Source: UBA1930 sp943371535
GTDB taxonomy: Bacteria > Bacteroidota > Bacteroidia > Chitinophagales > Chitinophagaceae
Length of the DNA stretch: 64,000 nucleotides
Assembly (NCBI GenBank): GCA_943371535.1
Contig: CALRVE020000006.1
Span: 77,755 to 141,754 of the forward strand
Reading direction: 5' to 3'
In this document: positions 1 to 9,303 of the stretch, piece by piece
Position numbering within the stretch: position 1 is the first letter of the stretch
Layout: every line of letters starts with the position of its first letter
Notes under the pieces: model-generated
Seen by the model: only the letters and a program-made list of their open reading frames with translations
The model's database searches: none
Told to the model about the DNA's origin: nothing
Position numbers and translations under genes: made by a program

Positions 1-10
1 TACAAAGCAT

Positions 11-868
11 ATGAAAAAATTTTTTTTCATTATTTCTTTAATCAATATTTTTTGTTATTGGGGTAATTGCCAAAATGGAATGCATGAAATATTGAAATCT
101 AAAGCAAAAGGCGAAAAACCAACTACTCCAAAGTTTACCAGAAAGTTTATTACAGTTGGTGGTGGTTATGAATTGGGTTTACCCATGAGTAGTATGAAAA
201 CTGGCATGAGTCCTGTGCATAGTATAAGTGTAAGTAGTTCTTTACCCTTGAGTTTTATAACTCCTAATTTACAAATGGGAGTTGACCTAGCGTATGGATT
301 ATATGGTTCGAAAAGATTTGGCATTAATTACAGACATAACGGAAACTACATAAACACAGCAGTTCAATATAATAGTGATATTGCACAAGCTGGAATTCAT
401 GCCAATTACTTGTTTTTATCGAACAAAAAAATTCAACCCTATGTAACAGCTAAATTGGGTTTTGCCGAATTAAGTGGTAGTTTTATGGTTGAAGATCCGT
501 TTGATATTGATGCATGCAGACCATTAGAAAGCGAAACTTTTCATACAGATGGTACTTTATATTGGGGTTATGGGTTAGGTTTTAGGTGGAATGTTGGTAC
601 TAACAGCAATAAAACAAGAAACTTTATTGATTTTTCAATTACACAAACGAGAGGAAATAATGTAGATTATGTAAATACCAATCATTTACATGATCACAGT
701 GCACCACCTACACCTACAGATAATTCAAAACCCATCAATGTAGTTTTTGTAAATGCAAGCAACCAAAATCTCCATCAACACCGTATAGCAGAGTTATACA
801 ATAATCCTTTTAATATATTGCAAATTAAAATTGCGTATGTAGCGTATTTGCGTTTAAAAAGAAATTAA
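11..868 (+). CDS. Predicted outer-membrane beta-barrel protein
   Basis: 285 residues. It begins with a hydrophobic signal peptide ending near NCQ at residue 21, so it should be exported. The mature part is a series of short alternating strands rich in Gly, Tyr and Asn (for example VGGGYELGL, YWGYGLGFRW) and ends in a strand-like stretch finishing RLKRN, which suggests a small porin-like barrel. I recognise no named family and assign no function. The ATG lies 10 bases from the window edge, so the operon context upstream is not visible. A hairpin after the stop probably ends the transcript. Confidence 0.7.
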   Translation: MKKFFFIISLINIFCYWGNCQNGMHEILKSKAKGEKPTTPKFTRKFITVGGGYELGLPMSSMKTGMSPVHSISVSSSLPLSFITPNLQMGVDLAYGLYGSKRFGINYRHNGNYINTAVQYNSDIAQAGIHANYLFLSNKKIQPYVTAKLGFAELSGSFMVEDPFDIDACRPLESETFHTDGTLYWGYGLGFRWNVGTNSNKTRNFIDFSITQTRGNNVDYVNTNHLHDHSAPPTPTDNSKPINVVFVNASNQNLHQHRIAELYNNPFNILQIKIAYVAYLRLKRN

Positions 869-909
869 GTTTTTCATTTATTCCACAGTGTTCCATTTGT
901 TCTTGTTTT

Positions 910-938
910 AACAGTATAGAATAAAAAATACTGTTTTT
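910..938 (+). terminator. Probable intrinsic terminator
   Basis: AACAGTAT (910-917) pairs perfectly with ATACTGTT (928-935) and is followed by a T run. It sits 42 bases after the stop of the barrel protein gene. Confidence 0.5.
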
Positions 939-1037
939 GTAACCACAATAACCATGGTTGCTTTGTTTTGGATAAAACATTTTATCTTATCTGCCAACAA
1001 AGTTTTAGCTTCGCCGCCATAAACAAAAAAAATCAAT

Positions 1038-1958
1038 ATGTCTTTAGTAGTTGTTGGTTCTATGGCTTTTGATGCTATTGAAACCCCATTTGGTAAAAGT
1101 GATAAAATTATTGGTGGTGCTGGTACTTATATTGCTTGGTGTGCAAGCAATTTTACGCCTGTAAAACAAATAAGTGTTGTTGGTGGCGATTTTCCACAAG
1201 AAGAATTAGATACCCTAACTGCAAGAAATGTAGACTTGGAGGGTGTACAAATAAAGAAAGACGAAAAAACATTTTTTTGGAGTGGTCGTTACCATATGGA
1301 TATGAATTCAAGAGATACATTAGTTACTGAACTTAATGTATTGGCCGATTTTAAACCTGTGGTGCCTGAAAGTTACCAAGATTGTGAGTTTTTAATGTTG
1401 GGTAATTTGGCTCCTGCTGTACAGTTGAGTGTTATTGAGCAAATGAAAAACAAACCCAAATTAGTGGTTTTAGATACCATGAATTTTTGGATGGATATTG
1501 CTATGGACGATTTAGAAAAAGTTTTGGCTAAGGTAGATGTGTTAATGGTAAACGATAGTGAAGCCAGACAATTAAGTGGCGATTATTCTTTAGTACGTGC
1601 TGCAAAAAGAATTATGGCTATGGGTCCGCAGTATTTAATTATTAAAAAAGGAGAACACGGAGCATTGTTGTTTCATAAAGAGGAAGTATTTTTTGCTCCA
1701 GCATTGCCATTAGAAGAAGTATTTGATCCAACAGGTGCTGGCGATACTTTTGCTGGAGGCTTTATTGGTCATATTGCCAAAACCAAAGACATTAGTTTTG
1801 CAAACATGAAAACTGCTATTATAGTTGGTAGTGCAATGGCCAGTTATTGTGTTGAAAAATTTGGTACAACCCGTTTAAGAGAATTAACCAAAGCCGATAT
1901 TGAAGCTCGTTTACAAGAGTTTGTTCAGTTGGCTAGTTTTGATATTAACTTGGTGTAA
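1038..1958 (+). CDS. PfkB-family carbohydrate kinase
   Basis: 306 residues, the usual length for a ribokinase/PfkB-family sugar or nucleoside kinase. The C-terminal PfkB signature DPTGAGDTFAGG is intact, with the probable catalytic base at Asp236. The N-terminal GGAGTYIAW stretch matches the substrate-binding region of the family. It should transfer phosphate from ATP to a small hydroxyl compound in the cytoplasm. The substrate cannot be read from sequence: adenosine, ribose, fructose and 2-keto-3-deoxygluconate are all possible. It appears monocistronic and ends at a strong bidirectional hairpin shared with the convergent TlpA-like gene. Confidence 0.9.
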   Translation: MSLVVVGSMAFDAIETPFGKSDKIIGGAGTYIAWCASNFTPVKQISVVGGDFPQEELDTLTARNVDLEGVQIKKDEKTFFWSGRYHMDMNSRDTLVTELNVLADFKPVVPESYQDCEFLMLGNLAPAVQLSVIEQMKNKPKLVVLDTMNFWMDIAMDDLEKVLAKVDVLMVNDSEARQLSGDYSLVRAAKRIMAMGPQYLIIKKGEHGALLFHKEEVFFAPALPLEEVFDPTGAGDTFAGGFIGHIAKTKDISFANMKTAIIVGSAMASYCVEKFGTTRLRELTKADIEARLQEFVQLASFDINLV

Positions 1959-1999
1959 TATTTCTCGCAGAAAACATAAAAAATTTTCTATAAAATAAA

Positions 2000-2031
2000 A
2001 ATGCCGCTTCAATAAGAAGCGGCATTTTTAT
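2000..2031. terminator. Bidirectional intrinsic terminator
   Basis: ATGCCGCTTC (2001-2010), loop AATAA, GAAGCGGCAT (2016-2025): a perfect 10-bp stem flanked by A and T runs on both sides. It lies between the convergent PfkB and TlpA-like genes and can serve both. Confidence 0.85.
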
Positions 2032-2061
2032 GCAATTTTTTTATTTTAAGAACAAGAAAAA

Positions 2062-3165
2062 TTATTTCAATAACTCACTTAGCTTTTTATCTAACGCATC
2101 TTCACGTAAACCTGATGCAACAATTTTTCCTGATGGATCAATAAGTACATTAAATGGAATTCCATCAAATTTATATAATCCCACCAACGGACTTTCCCAT
2201 TGTAATAAATCACTGATATGTGTCCATGTTAAATTATCGGCTGTAATAGCATCAGTCCAACTTTTTTTATCACTGTCTAACGATACGCCTAAAACAGTAA
2301 AATTTTTATCCTTGTACTTATTATAAGCAGCAACCACATTTGGGTTTTCTTGACGGCACGGTTTACACCAACTTGCCCAAAAATCTACCAATACATATTT
2401 ACCTCTAAAGCTGCTGAGTTTAACGGTATCTTTTTTAGGAGTTGGCAAAGCAATTTCGGGAGCTTGATTATTTAATAAAGGATATTCTTGACCCACCAAT
2501 AATTTTTTAAACTTTTGCATGCCTTCGTATTCTTTAAACTTACTAGCTGCATTTAATGCTAAAGCTCTTAACTCATCTAATTCCATGCTACGTGTTGCTA
2601 AACCTAAAGCATGCAAGCAAGCGGCTGGACTTTCAGTTTTTTCGATAAAGCGTATTAGTAAGCCATTTAATTTGCCCATTTCATTTTTGCGTTGTAGCTT
2701 ATGAAATGTCATAATACTATCGGTAGCTTTTTGTGCTTGTAAAGAATCGAGCATGGTGAATGCTTGTTTCACTTTTTCAAACTGCGTTTCGTAACTACCA
2801 AACAACTCGTGTAATGATGTTGAGGCTTTTGAACCTTCAGTTTCGTAGGCTTTGTAATTGTTTACATCCATTTTTACACGAATACTTTTGGCATCGTTCA
2901 CCAATAATATTTGTGGACCTTGTGGTAAACTTAAGGCATATAAACCTTCGTCTTTTGCCATGCCCCTTAACTCGAATTTGCCATTTTTTAATGTAGCAGA
3001 ATCAATAACTATGGGGCGTTCGCCGGCAAATGGAATTTCTTCTAAGTACACTTTATCTGTCCCTGCATTGGCAATGTTTCCACTAACAGTAAATGCACCA
3101 TGTTCTTTGGGTTGACAGGCAACGATGGAAGCTGCAGCGAAAATGATGATGGATATTTTTTTCAT
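2062..3165 (-). CDS. TlpA-like thioredoxin lipoprotein with DUF4369-type N-terminal domain
   Basis: 367 residues. The lipoprotein signal peptide has its lipobox Cys at residue 17 (SIVAC). Residues about 24-110 look like the DUF4369 beta domain that often precedes Bacteroidota TlpA proteins. A helical linker follows. Residues about 235-367 form an AhpC/TSA-TlpA thioredoxin fold with active site WCKPC (Cys267, Cys270). It probably acts as a membrane-anchored thiol-disulphide reductase in the periplasm. The client is unknown. It stands alone, convergent with the PfkB gene. Confidence 0.88.
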   Translation of the reverse strand: MKKISIIIFAAASIVACQPKEHGAFTVSGNIANAGTDKVYLEEIPFAGERPIVIDSATLKNGKFELRGMAKDEGLYALSLPQGPQILLVNDAKSIRVKMDVNNYKAYETEGSKASTSLHELFGSYETQFEKVKQAFTMLDSLQAQKATDSIMTFHKLQRKNEMGKLNGLLIRFIEKTESPAACLHALGLATRSMELDELRALALNAASKFKEYEGMQKFKKLLVGQEYPLLNNQAPEIALPTPKKDTVKLSSFRGKYVLVDFWASWCKPCRQENPNVVAAYNKYKDKNFTVLGVSLDSDKKSWTDAITADNLTWTHISDLLQWESPLVGLYKFDGIPFNVLIDPSGKIVASGLREDALDKKLSELLK

Positions 3166-3190
3166 ATTATTAATATATCTTTAAAAAAAG

Positions 3191-3212
3191 CCTTCGACAA
3201 GCTCAGGCTGAC
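3191..3212. repeat. REP-like short intergenic repeat, copy 1
   Basis: CCTTCGACAAGCTCAGGC lies between the TlpA-like gene and gatB. It shares CCTTCGAC and GCTCAGG with the reverse complement of the element near 63563-63597. The sequence is more GC-rich than the intergenic DNA around it. Confidence 0.45.
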
Positions 3213-3220
3213 TATATGTA

Positions 3221-4660
3221 TTAACTCAATTTGTTTTGTAATAATTCAGTTACCATTTTCGGATCGGCTTTGCCCTTGCTTAATTTTTTTACTTCCCCTA
3301 TAAATAAACCAATCAACCCCTTTTTTCCTTTTTTATATTCAGCTACTTTATCGGGCATTGAAGCAATTGCTTGATTAATCCAATTTTCTAATTCGTTGCT
3401 GTCACTAACTTGAATAAGATTCAATTCTTCGGCAACCTGTAAAGGCTGTTTATCTTCTTTCATTAAAACGGGTAAAATTTTTGCCGATGCAACAGAAAAG
3501 TTTACTTTCCCTTCATCAACAATAGCAATGAGTTGAGCCAAAATTTCGGGCTTCAATTCAATGGTTTCAAAACTACTATTCTGTTCATTTAAATACTGAC
3601 GTAAGGGTCCTGTTATCCAGTTTACAATTGCTTTATAGCTTTTGCAAGTAGTAGAAGTTTGTAAAAAATAATCAGCAGTAGATTTATCATCACATACCTG
3701 AGCTGCATCATAATCACTCAACCCAAACTCAGTAATGAATTGTTGTTTTAATTGTTGGGGTAATGCAGGCAACTGTTGTTGAATGGTAGCAACAAACACG
3801 TTGGTTAAATGGAATGGAGCCAAATCGGGATCGGCAAAATAGCGATAATCATTGGCATCTTCTTTATCTCTGATTGAAAATGTTGTATCGTTGGAAGCAT
3901 CAAAACTTCTAGTTTGTTGTGTAATGGTTTCACCATTTTCAACCAGTTGAATCATTCGTTCAACTTCAAAATCAATGGCTTTTTTTACATTACGAATAGA
4001 ATTTAAGTTTTTCACTTCTACTTTTGTACCTAATTCCGTAGCTCCTTTCAAGCGAATAGACACATTGGCATCGCAACGTAAGCTACCTTCTTCCATATTG
4101 CCATCACAAACGCCCAACCATTGTACCAACTTTCTTATTTCAGTAACGTATTGATAAGCTTCTTCGCTACTACTAATGCAAGGTTCTGTTACAATTTCAA
4201 CCAATGGAGTTCCTGCTCTGTTTAAATCTATGCAACTGTAATCTGGTTCTATATCATGTATACTTTTTCCTGCATCTTCTTCAATATGAATTCTGTTGAG
4301 TTCAATTTTTTTTGTTCCAGCCGAAGTAGTAATTAATATGTATCCACCTTTACATATAGGTGTGGTATGTTGAGATATTTGATAGCCTTTGGGTAAATCG
4401 GCATAGAAATAATTTTTTCTAGCAAAATAATTATCCTGCTCAATGGTACAATTACAAGCCAAGCCCAATTTAACGGCTAATTCAACCGCCTTTTTATTGG
4501 TTTTGGGTAACGTGCCTGGGTGTGCCAATACAATTGGACTAATATGTGTATTGGGTGCTGCACCAAAAGCAATACTATCGCCACTAAATAATTTACTATT
4601 GGTTAGTAACTGAGCATGAATTTCTAAACCAATAACGGTTTCGTATTTTTCTCGATTCAT
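3221..4660 (-). CDS. gatB: Aspartyl/glutamyl-tRNA amidotransferase subunit B
   Basis: 479 residues from the chosen ATG (MNREKYETVIGLEIHAQL). The reading frame stays open for 41 more codons upstream, but those residues do not resemble GatB and the standard family length fits this start. GatB is the kinase and amide-transfer subunit of GatCAB, which converts Glu-tRNA(Gln) and Asp-tRNA(Asn) to the correct amidated forms in the cytoplasm. Motifs visible include GLEIHAQL, YFYADLPKGYQISQ and EDAGKSIHD, plus the C-terminal GatB/YqeY helical domain. gatA and gatC are not in the window. Confidence 0.95.
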   Translation of the reverse strand: MNREKYETVIGLEIHAQLLTNSKLFSGDSIAFGAAPNTHISPIVLAHPGTLPKTNKKAVELAVKLGLACNCTIEQDNYFARKNYFYADLPKGYQISQHTTPICKGGYILITTSAGTKKIELNRIHIEEDAGKSIHDIEPDYSCIDLNRAGTPLVEIVTEPCISSSEEAYQYVTEIRKLVQWLGVCDGNMEEGSLRCDANVSIRLKGATELGTKVEVKNLNSIRNVKKAIDFEVERMIQLVENGETITQQTRSFDASNDTTFSIRDKEDANDYRYFADPDLAPFHLTNVFVATIQQQLPALPQQLKQQFITEFGLSDYDAAQVCDDKSTADYFLQTSTTCKSYKAIVNWITGPLRQYLNEQNSSFETIELKPEILAQLIAIVDEGKVNFSVASAKILPVLMKEDKQPLQVAEELNLIQVSDSNELENWINQAIASMPDKVAEYKKGKKGLIGLFIGEVKKLSKGKADPKMVTELLQNKLS

Positions 4661-4748
4661 AAATTGGCTGTAAAGATAATAGTTACAGCTTGTTTGGGGT
4701 TTAGTGGTTACAGGGTATTTGATTGTTTTTAACAAGTTAAATGAGCAT

Positions 4749-4784
4749 TTTACACGAAGCAACAAAAGATACGAAGAACACAAG
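4749..4784. repeat. Diverged copy of an intergenic repeat (family A)
   Basis: CACGAAGCAACAAAAGATAC followed by GAAGAACACAAGG resembles the 38-base element at 37698-37735 (cacaaagcaacaaagtatac then aaagttcacaaag), with scattered changes. It lies upstream of gatB. Confidence 0.4.
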
Positions 4785-4892
4785 GTTTTTTATCTGACAA
4801 CTCTGTGTAGCTTCATTACCTTTAAACTCAATGGTTTTAATTCGGCTTTATTTGTATTTTCTGCGTGAAATATCAATTAATATATTGCACTA

Positions 4893-4916
4893 GTATTGTT
4901 GTTCAATAAACAATAC
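4893..4916. promoter_or_regulatory. Inverted repeat upstream of the MscS gene
   Basis: GTATTGTT (4893-4900) and AACAATAC (4909-4916) are perfect 8-base arms around an 8-base spacer, 28 bases before the ATG of the MscS-family gene. It could be an operator or an RNA hairpin. No regulator is identified. Confidence 0.3.
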
Positions 4917-4944
4917 CATTTTTGCAATTGAAAAGAGTTTGTGT

Positions 4945-6036
4945 ATGAATAATTTTTTAGAACAGATATATTTCAACAATTCAATAAAAAACTACCTAGT
5001 TGTTATTGGCATTATTTTATTGGCCATTATTTTTAAAAGATATATTTCAAAATACATTGCAGGTTTGCTATATGTACTAGTTGCAAAAGCTAGCAAGAAT
5101 ATTCAAAAAAAATCATTTTGCGATTTAGTGGTACAGCCATTAGATAGTTTTTTAGTGTTGTTTATTTCATTTGTCGCAATTGATAAACTCAGCTTTCCTG
5201 AAGTATTAGATTTTAAAGTATTTAAAGTAACTTCTAAAAGTATTGTAGAGAGTATTGTTTATGGAACTTTAATTGCTGTTTTTATTTGGCTTTGCTTGCG
5301 ACTGATTGATTTTGTTGCAATGGTTTTACAAGAAAAAGCCAATGATACCAACGACCTTACAGATAATCAGCTTATTGTTTTTTTTAAAGATTTTTTTAAA
5401 GTAATCCTCGTAATTATTGGAATATTATTAATACTTCGTTTTTCTTTTAATAGAAATATTGGAAACTTACTTACAGGGTTAAGTATTGTTGGTGCTGCAT
5501 TGGCATTGGCAACAAGAGAAAGTTTAGAGAATTTAATTGCATCGTTTATTATATTTTTTGATAAGCCTTTTGTAACAGGCGATTTGGTTAAAGTACACAA
5601 TTTTACTGGCACTGTTGAAAAAATTGGTTTAAGAAGTACAAGAATTAGAACCGACTCTAAAACGTATATCACTGTTCCTAATAAACAAATGGTAGATAGT
5701 ATTTTAGATAATATTTCTTTACGAACCCAACGAAAAGTTGAAATAAGAATTGAAATTGGTTTAGATGCCGATGCTGAAAAATTGCAACAATTAACCCCTG
5801 CCATTAAACAAATTTTATCAGGCTTTTTGGCTATTGAAAACAGCTCTGTATTTTTTATGGAAACGGGTAAACATGCACATGTTTTTGCCATTGATTATTT
5901 TACACAAATGCCACAAGATTTTGATGCATTTAATAGCGATAAAGAACAAATTAATTTAGCTATTTTACGTTTACTAAAATCTATGCAGCTTGAGCTTGCT
6001 GCCACTAGTACCGATGTTAAAATGCATAATGCTTAA
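4945..6036 (+). CDS. MscS-family mechanosensitive ion channel
   Basis: 363 residues from ATG at 4945. A TTG lies two codons upstream but the ATG is preferred. There are several transmembrane segments in the first 170 residues. The conserved pore-lining helix and beta domain follow, with LTGLSIVGAALALATRESLENLIASF and then FDKPFVTGDLVKV, the hallmark of small-conductance mechanosensitive channels. The C-terminal cytoplasmic alpha/beta domain is present (VEIRIEIGLD). The protein should open under membrane tension and release solutes during osmotic downshock. The next gene starts 6 bases after its stop, so the two may be co-transcribed. Confidence 0.9.
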   Translation: MNNFLEQIYFNNSIKNYLVVIGIILLAIIFKRYISKYIAGLLYVLVAKASKNIQKKSFCDLVVQPLDSFLVLFISFVAIDKLSFPEVLDFKVFKVTSKSIVESIVYGTLIAVFIWLCLRLIDFVAMVLQEKANDTNDLTDNQLIVFFKDFFKVILVIIGILLILRFSFNRNIGNLLTGLSIVGAALALATRESLENLIASFIIFFDKPFVTGDLVKVHNFTGTVEKIGLRSTRIRTDSKTYITVPNKQMVDSILDNISLRTQRKVEIRIEIGLDADAEKLQQLTPAIKQILSGFLAIENSSVFFMETGKHAHVFAIDYFTQMPQDFDAFNSDKEQINLAILRLLKSMQLELAATSTDVKMHNA

Positions 6037-6042
6037 CCAATA

Positions 6043-8067
6043 ATGTCCACTAAAACCAGCTTTTTATTGAATTATAAGCATGTGTTGTTAATACTATTTT
6101 TAGTATTAGCTGCTAATTGGTTTTTTACTTTTCAGTTGGTATGTTTAAAAGACGATAATTCATTTTATTACATGCCTGTACGTATGTATTTAAGTGATGC
6201 ATTGCACAACGGAGGCTTACCTTTTTGGAATCCATATTTGTTAAATGGGGTTCCTCAGTATGCCGATATGCAAGGTGCTGTTTGGAATCCAATTGCTTTT
6301 ACATTGTGTTATTTTTTTAAATACAATCACTCTTTATTTTTAATTGAATATTTAATTTATATTTTTATAGCAGCCATAGGTGTTTACAAATTGTTGAGTT
6401 TAATAACCAATCACTTTCAATTAATTCTACTCGGTGTTATTGTATATATTGGAAGTGGTTTTGTAAGTGGCATTGCCAATTTTATTAATTGGACAGCCTC
6501 CTTAGCTTTTATTCCTTGGATATTTTTTTTGTTTTTCTCCTTGTTACAAAAACCTAGTTTAAAAAAAGCGATTGTATTGGGTATTGCAGGTTGGTTAATG
6601 TTGGTGTGTGGTTATCCTGCGTTTATTATTTATACAGCTTACATTTTATTGGTCATTATATTATTCTTTGCGGTACAACATATACAACAAAAAATTTTTT
6701 CATTATTTGTTTCTAAAGTATTGTTTCTAGTCTTAGCATTGGTAATTGCTTTATTATTAAGCTTACCAGCTATTTTGAGTTATGCCGAATTTTTGCCTTT
6801 TTATAGTAGAGGAAAAGATTTAGCAACCGATTTGCCATTTAGAGATTGCTTTTATCCGCAGTTTTTAAGTTCGTTGTTTGTGCCTAGCAGTATATACAAT
6901 AAAAATTATGATATACTTTGCCACAGTGCCAATAGAGATATTTATTTTGGTGTTGCACCCTTAATGATATTGGTTTTATTTGTTCAACAATATAAAAAAC
7001 ATACAACTGCTTTTGTTACTTTGTTAACTGTTATTGCCATTTCTACCTTCATTTTTTTATTTGGTTTTCTTACACCATTGGGCAGTTTTAGTTTTAATAA
7101 TTTGCCTTTAATGGGCAGCTTTAAATGGAGTGCAGCTGCTAGAATATTTTTATTGTTACTTTTTATTGTTGCTATTGTTTATCAATTAAAACAACAACAG
7201 TTTATACAACCAACTCAACAAAAGCTCATACGAGTTTTTTGTGTTAGTATGTTAATAGGAATTATAGTAGTGTTTTACTTTACTCAACAAAATGCTGTTT
7301 TTGAAACCTCACTTCACAAAAAGGTATTTTATGCCAATACTGTTTTGCAATTTATGTTATGGTTGATGGTGTCTTTTAAAATGAAACATTTATTAAGCAA
7401 TACAAAAAAATTGTTGCTTTTTGTATTGATAGATATAATCTTGAATTATAGTATTGGTATGGCTATGACTGGCATAGGCAATGTGCCTCCTAAAGTCTTT
7501 AATAATTATGCAGCAGAATTTTATAAACAAGAACCCAATGAGTATTTGAAACATCCATTGGCATTGAATAGAACCATTTATATGTTCAATCCTTGGAAAA
7601 ATCACAATGCTTCTAAAATTATGAATGGAGCAACTTTTTTAATGAGCAACACCATTTTTAGTGGCTACGAACAACTGTTTATTCAAGATACTGCCAATGA
7701 AAGTATTTTAAGAAATCATGCATTTGCATTTAGTGAAGATATTGATACACTAAAAATTCATTCAGTCAACCTGACGTATAGCAGTATACAAGTAAATGTT
7801 GATTGTAATAAAGCAGGTTCTATTATTCTTCAACAAAACAATTATTATCGTTGGAAAGAAATGAGTGGTTTGCCAATAAATACTTGGCGAAATTGTTTTA
7901 TGCAAATACCAGTTAAGGCAGGCAACAACAAAATTAATTTGAAATACGATAAAGGAAATTATGACTTAAATATGAAGTTGAGTTATACATTTCTTTGCTT
8001 ACTCATACTTATTTTATTGTTTAGTAGCCGATATAAAATATTGCCCACCAATAGGCAACCACGATAA
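6043..8067 (+). CDS. YfhO-like multipass membrane protein
   Basis: 674 residues with about a dozen hydrophobic helices. The N-terminal part reads FTFQLVCLKDDN, then WNPYLLNGVPQYADMQGAVWNP, the arrangement typical of the YfhO family (GT-C-like fold) with an acidic pair in the first external loop. YfhO proteins are linked to glycosylation of envelope polymers, but the substrate here is not evident. After the helices, residues about 530-640 form a soluble extracytoplasmic beta domain, followed by one last helix. The 3' end overlaps the convergent methyltransferase gene by 54 bases. Confidence 0.75.
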   Translation: MSTKTSFLLNYKHVLLILFLVLAANWFFTFQLVCLKDDNSFYYMPVRMYLSDALHNGGLPFWNPYLLNGVPQYADMQGAVWNPIAFTLCYFFKYNHSLFLIEYLIYIFIAAIGVYKLLSLITNHFQLILLGVIVYIGSGFVSGIANFINWTASLAFIPWIFFLFFSLLQKPSLKKAIVLGIAGWLMLVCGYPAFIIYTAYILLVIILFFAVQHIQQKIFSLFVSKVLFLVLALVIALLLSLPAILSYAEFLPFYSRGKDLATDLPFRDCFYPQFLSSLFVPSSIYNKNYDILCHSANRDIYFGVAPLMILVLFVQQYKKHTTAFVTLLTVIAISTFIFLFGFLTPLGSFSFNNLPLMGSFKWSAAARIFLLLLFIVAIVYQLKQQQFIQPTQQKLIRVFCVSMLIGIIVVFYFTQQNAVFETSLHKKVFYANTVLQFMLWLMVSFKMKHLLSNTKKLLLFVLIDIILNYSIGMAMTGIGNVPPKVFNNYAAEFYKQEPNEYLKHPLALNRTIYMFNPWKNHNASKIMNGATFLMSNTIFSGYEQLFIQDTANESILRNHAFAFSEDIDTLKIHSVNLTYSSIQVNVDCNKAGSIILQQNNYYRWKEMSGLPINTWRNCFMQIPVKAGNNKINLKYDKGNYDLNMKLSYTFLCLLILILLFSSRYKILPTNRQPR

Positions 8068-8700
8068 GTGTTTTTCTAGTTTTAGTATTGGTTTCAACCA
8101 TTTCCAGCCAGGTAGAAAAGTTAGGTATTTTGTAAAATTTAATTTCCAGCCTTGTTGTTTGAATAGTTGTTTAAAATGGGTTGTTGAAACCAAATGAGCT
8201 GTACCATCAAACACACAAGTTCTCACTAAATATTGAGTACCTAGGTTATAAGGGTTGTGTTCAAATAAATATAATCTCCCACCTTTTTTTAAAACACGTT
8301 TAGCTTCATTTAGTAAATCGAAGTGTTCATTTAGTGGCACATGATGAAATATACAAGCTATAAAAATTACATCAAAAGTATCATTGTCAAATGGCACATG
8401 CTTTCCATCGAACCATTGAAAATGAGCATTGGGTGCATGTTTTAATTTAGCAACATCTATACTGGCTTGCGAAACCTCAATTGCTTCAACTTGCCATTGA
8501 GGAAAAAGCTGGTACATATATTCAGCAGTAAAACCATCGCCACAGCCTAAATCTAATAATTTGAGGGGTTCGTTTTTTTCGTATTGAGCCAACCAGTTTA
8601 CTTTAACCTCTACAAAATGCAAACTATCAAAGCCGGTTATTTGTAAATTTTCGTTGTGTAATTGTCGGTAATCTTTTGCGTATTGATCAAATTCGGCCAT
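8014..8700 (-). CDS. Class I SAM-dependent methyltransferase
   Basis: 228 residues. Motif I is DLGCGDG (residues 50-56), the acidic residue ending strand 2 is in VEAIEVS, and the post-motif IACIFHHVP fits the Methyltransf_11 type. EAKRVLKKGGRLYLFEHNP is the usual strand 5 region. It should transfer methyl groups from S-adenosylmethionine to an unidentified small or lipid-linked substrate in the cytoplasm. The final 18 codons are antisense to the end of the YfhO-like gene. No operon partner is close enough to suggest a pathway. Confidence 0.88.
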   Translation of the reverse strand: MAEFDQYAKDYRQLHNENLQITGFDSLHFVEVKVNWLAQYEKNEPLKLLDLGCGDGFTAEYMYQLFPQWQVEAIEVSQASIDVAKLKHAPNAHFQWFDGKHVPFDNDTFDVIFIACIFHHVPLNEHFDLLNEAKRVLKKGGRLYLFEHNPYNLGTQYLVRTCVFDGTAHLVSTTHFKQLFKQQGWKLNFTKYLTFLPGWKWLKPILKLEKHLSWLPIGGQYFISATKQ

Positions 8701-8741
8701 GTAAATATTTGTACTTATGGGGGATGATAATTTTATTTTGT

Positions 8742-9293
8742 TTATAGAATACTATTTACAATTTGTGCCAATTCTTTATCAATTGCACCTGTGTTACCAT
8801 ATTCAACCACACGACCAACTTCCTTGCCTTTATTATCTCTAATGATAAAAGTTGGCACATTCACAACTTTAAATTGTGTGTGCAGGGTTTTAAAAGTTGT
8901 TTTAGCTCTATCTACTCCAATTAAATAAACTTTATTGGCCGGGAATCCACTTTTATCGATTAGTTTATAAAACAGCGGCAATAAGTTTTGTGTATCATGA
9001 CACCAAGTTCCTCCAAAAACAACTACACTAAACTTATTTTTATTTTTTGCAAAAGTTGCAATAGCATTTGCGTCAGGATTGGCATATTTATAATTATCAT
9101 TAAACCATTTAAAGGCGGTATCTTTTTCTAATGAAGAACGTGTAATAGAGCCCGTTAAAATTTTTGAATTTCCTTCATGCCCCTCATCTCTTGTAACCAC
9201 AAAATTATCTTTTAATAAGGGTTTTAAATAAATGCTACTGCACGAACTAAGTATGGTAACAATAACTACAAATGAAAAAAAAAGCTTTAGCAT
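8742..9293 (-). CDS. Thioredoxin-fold lipoprotein with a single active-site cysteine
   Basis: 183 residues. The lipoprotein signal has Cys18 in ILSSC. The thioredoxin-fold core reads VVVFGGTWCHDTQNLLPLF, so the usual CxxC is C-H-D-T (Cys98 present, second Cys replaced by Thr101). The cis-Pro region VNVPTFII is conserved. Without a resolving cysteine it cannot work as a normal disulphide reductase. It may form mixed disulphides, bind thiols or act as a chaperone. It lies 11 bases downstream of the MerR gene on the same strand, so co-transcription is likely. Confidence 0.8.
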   Translation of the reverse strand: MLKLFFSFVVIVTILSSCSSIYLKPLLKDNFVVTRDEGHEGNSKILTGSITRSSLEKDTAFKWFNDNYKYANPDANAIATFAKNKNKFSVVVFGGTWCHDTQNLLPLFYKLIDKSGFPANKVYLIGVDRAKTTFKTLHTQFKVVNVPTFIIRDNKGKEVGRVVEYGNTGAIDKELAQIVNSIL

Positions 9294-9303
9294 ATTGATT
9301 TTT

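Noticed and set aside
1136..1330. 64-codon open frame in another phase inside the PfkB gene
   Set aside because: Out-of-phase shadow of a conserved kinase gene.
2030..3303. Several open frames on the plus strand opposite the TlpA-like gene and gatB
   Set aside because: They are antisense shadows of well-supported genes, with no signals of their own.
5367..5891. 174-codon open frame opposite the MscS gene
   Set aside because: Antisense of the conserved MscS pore domain.
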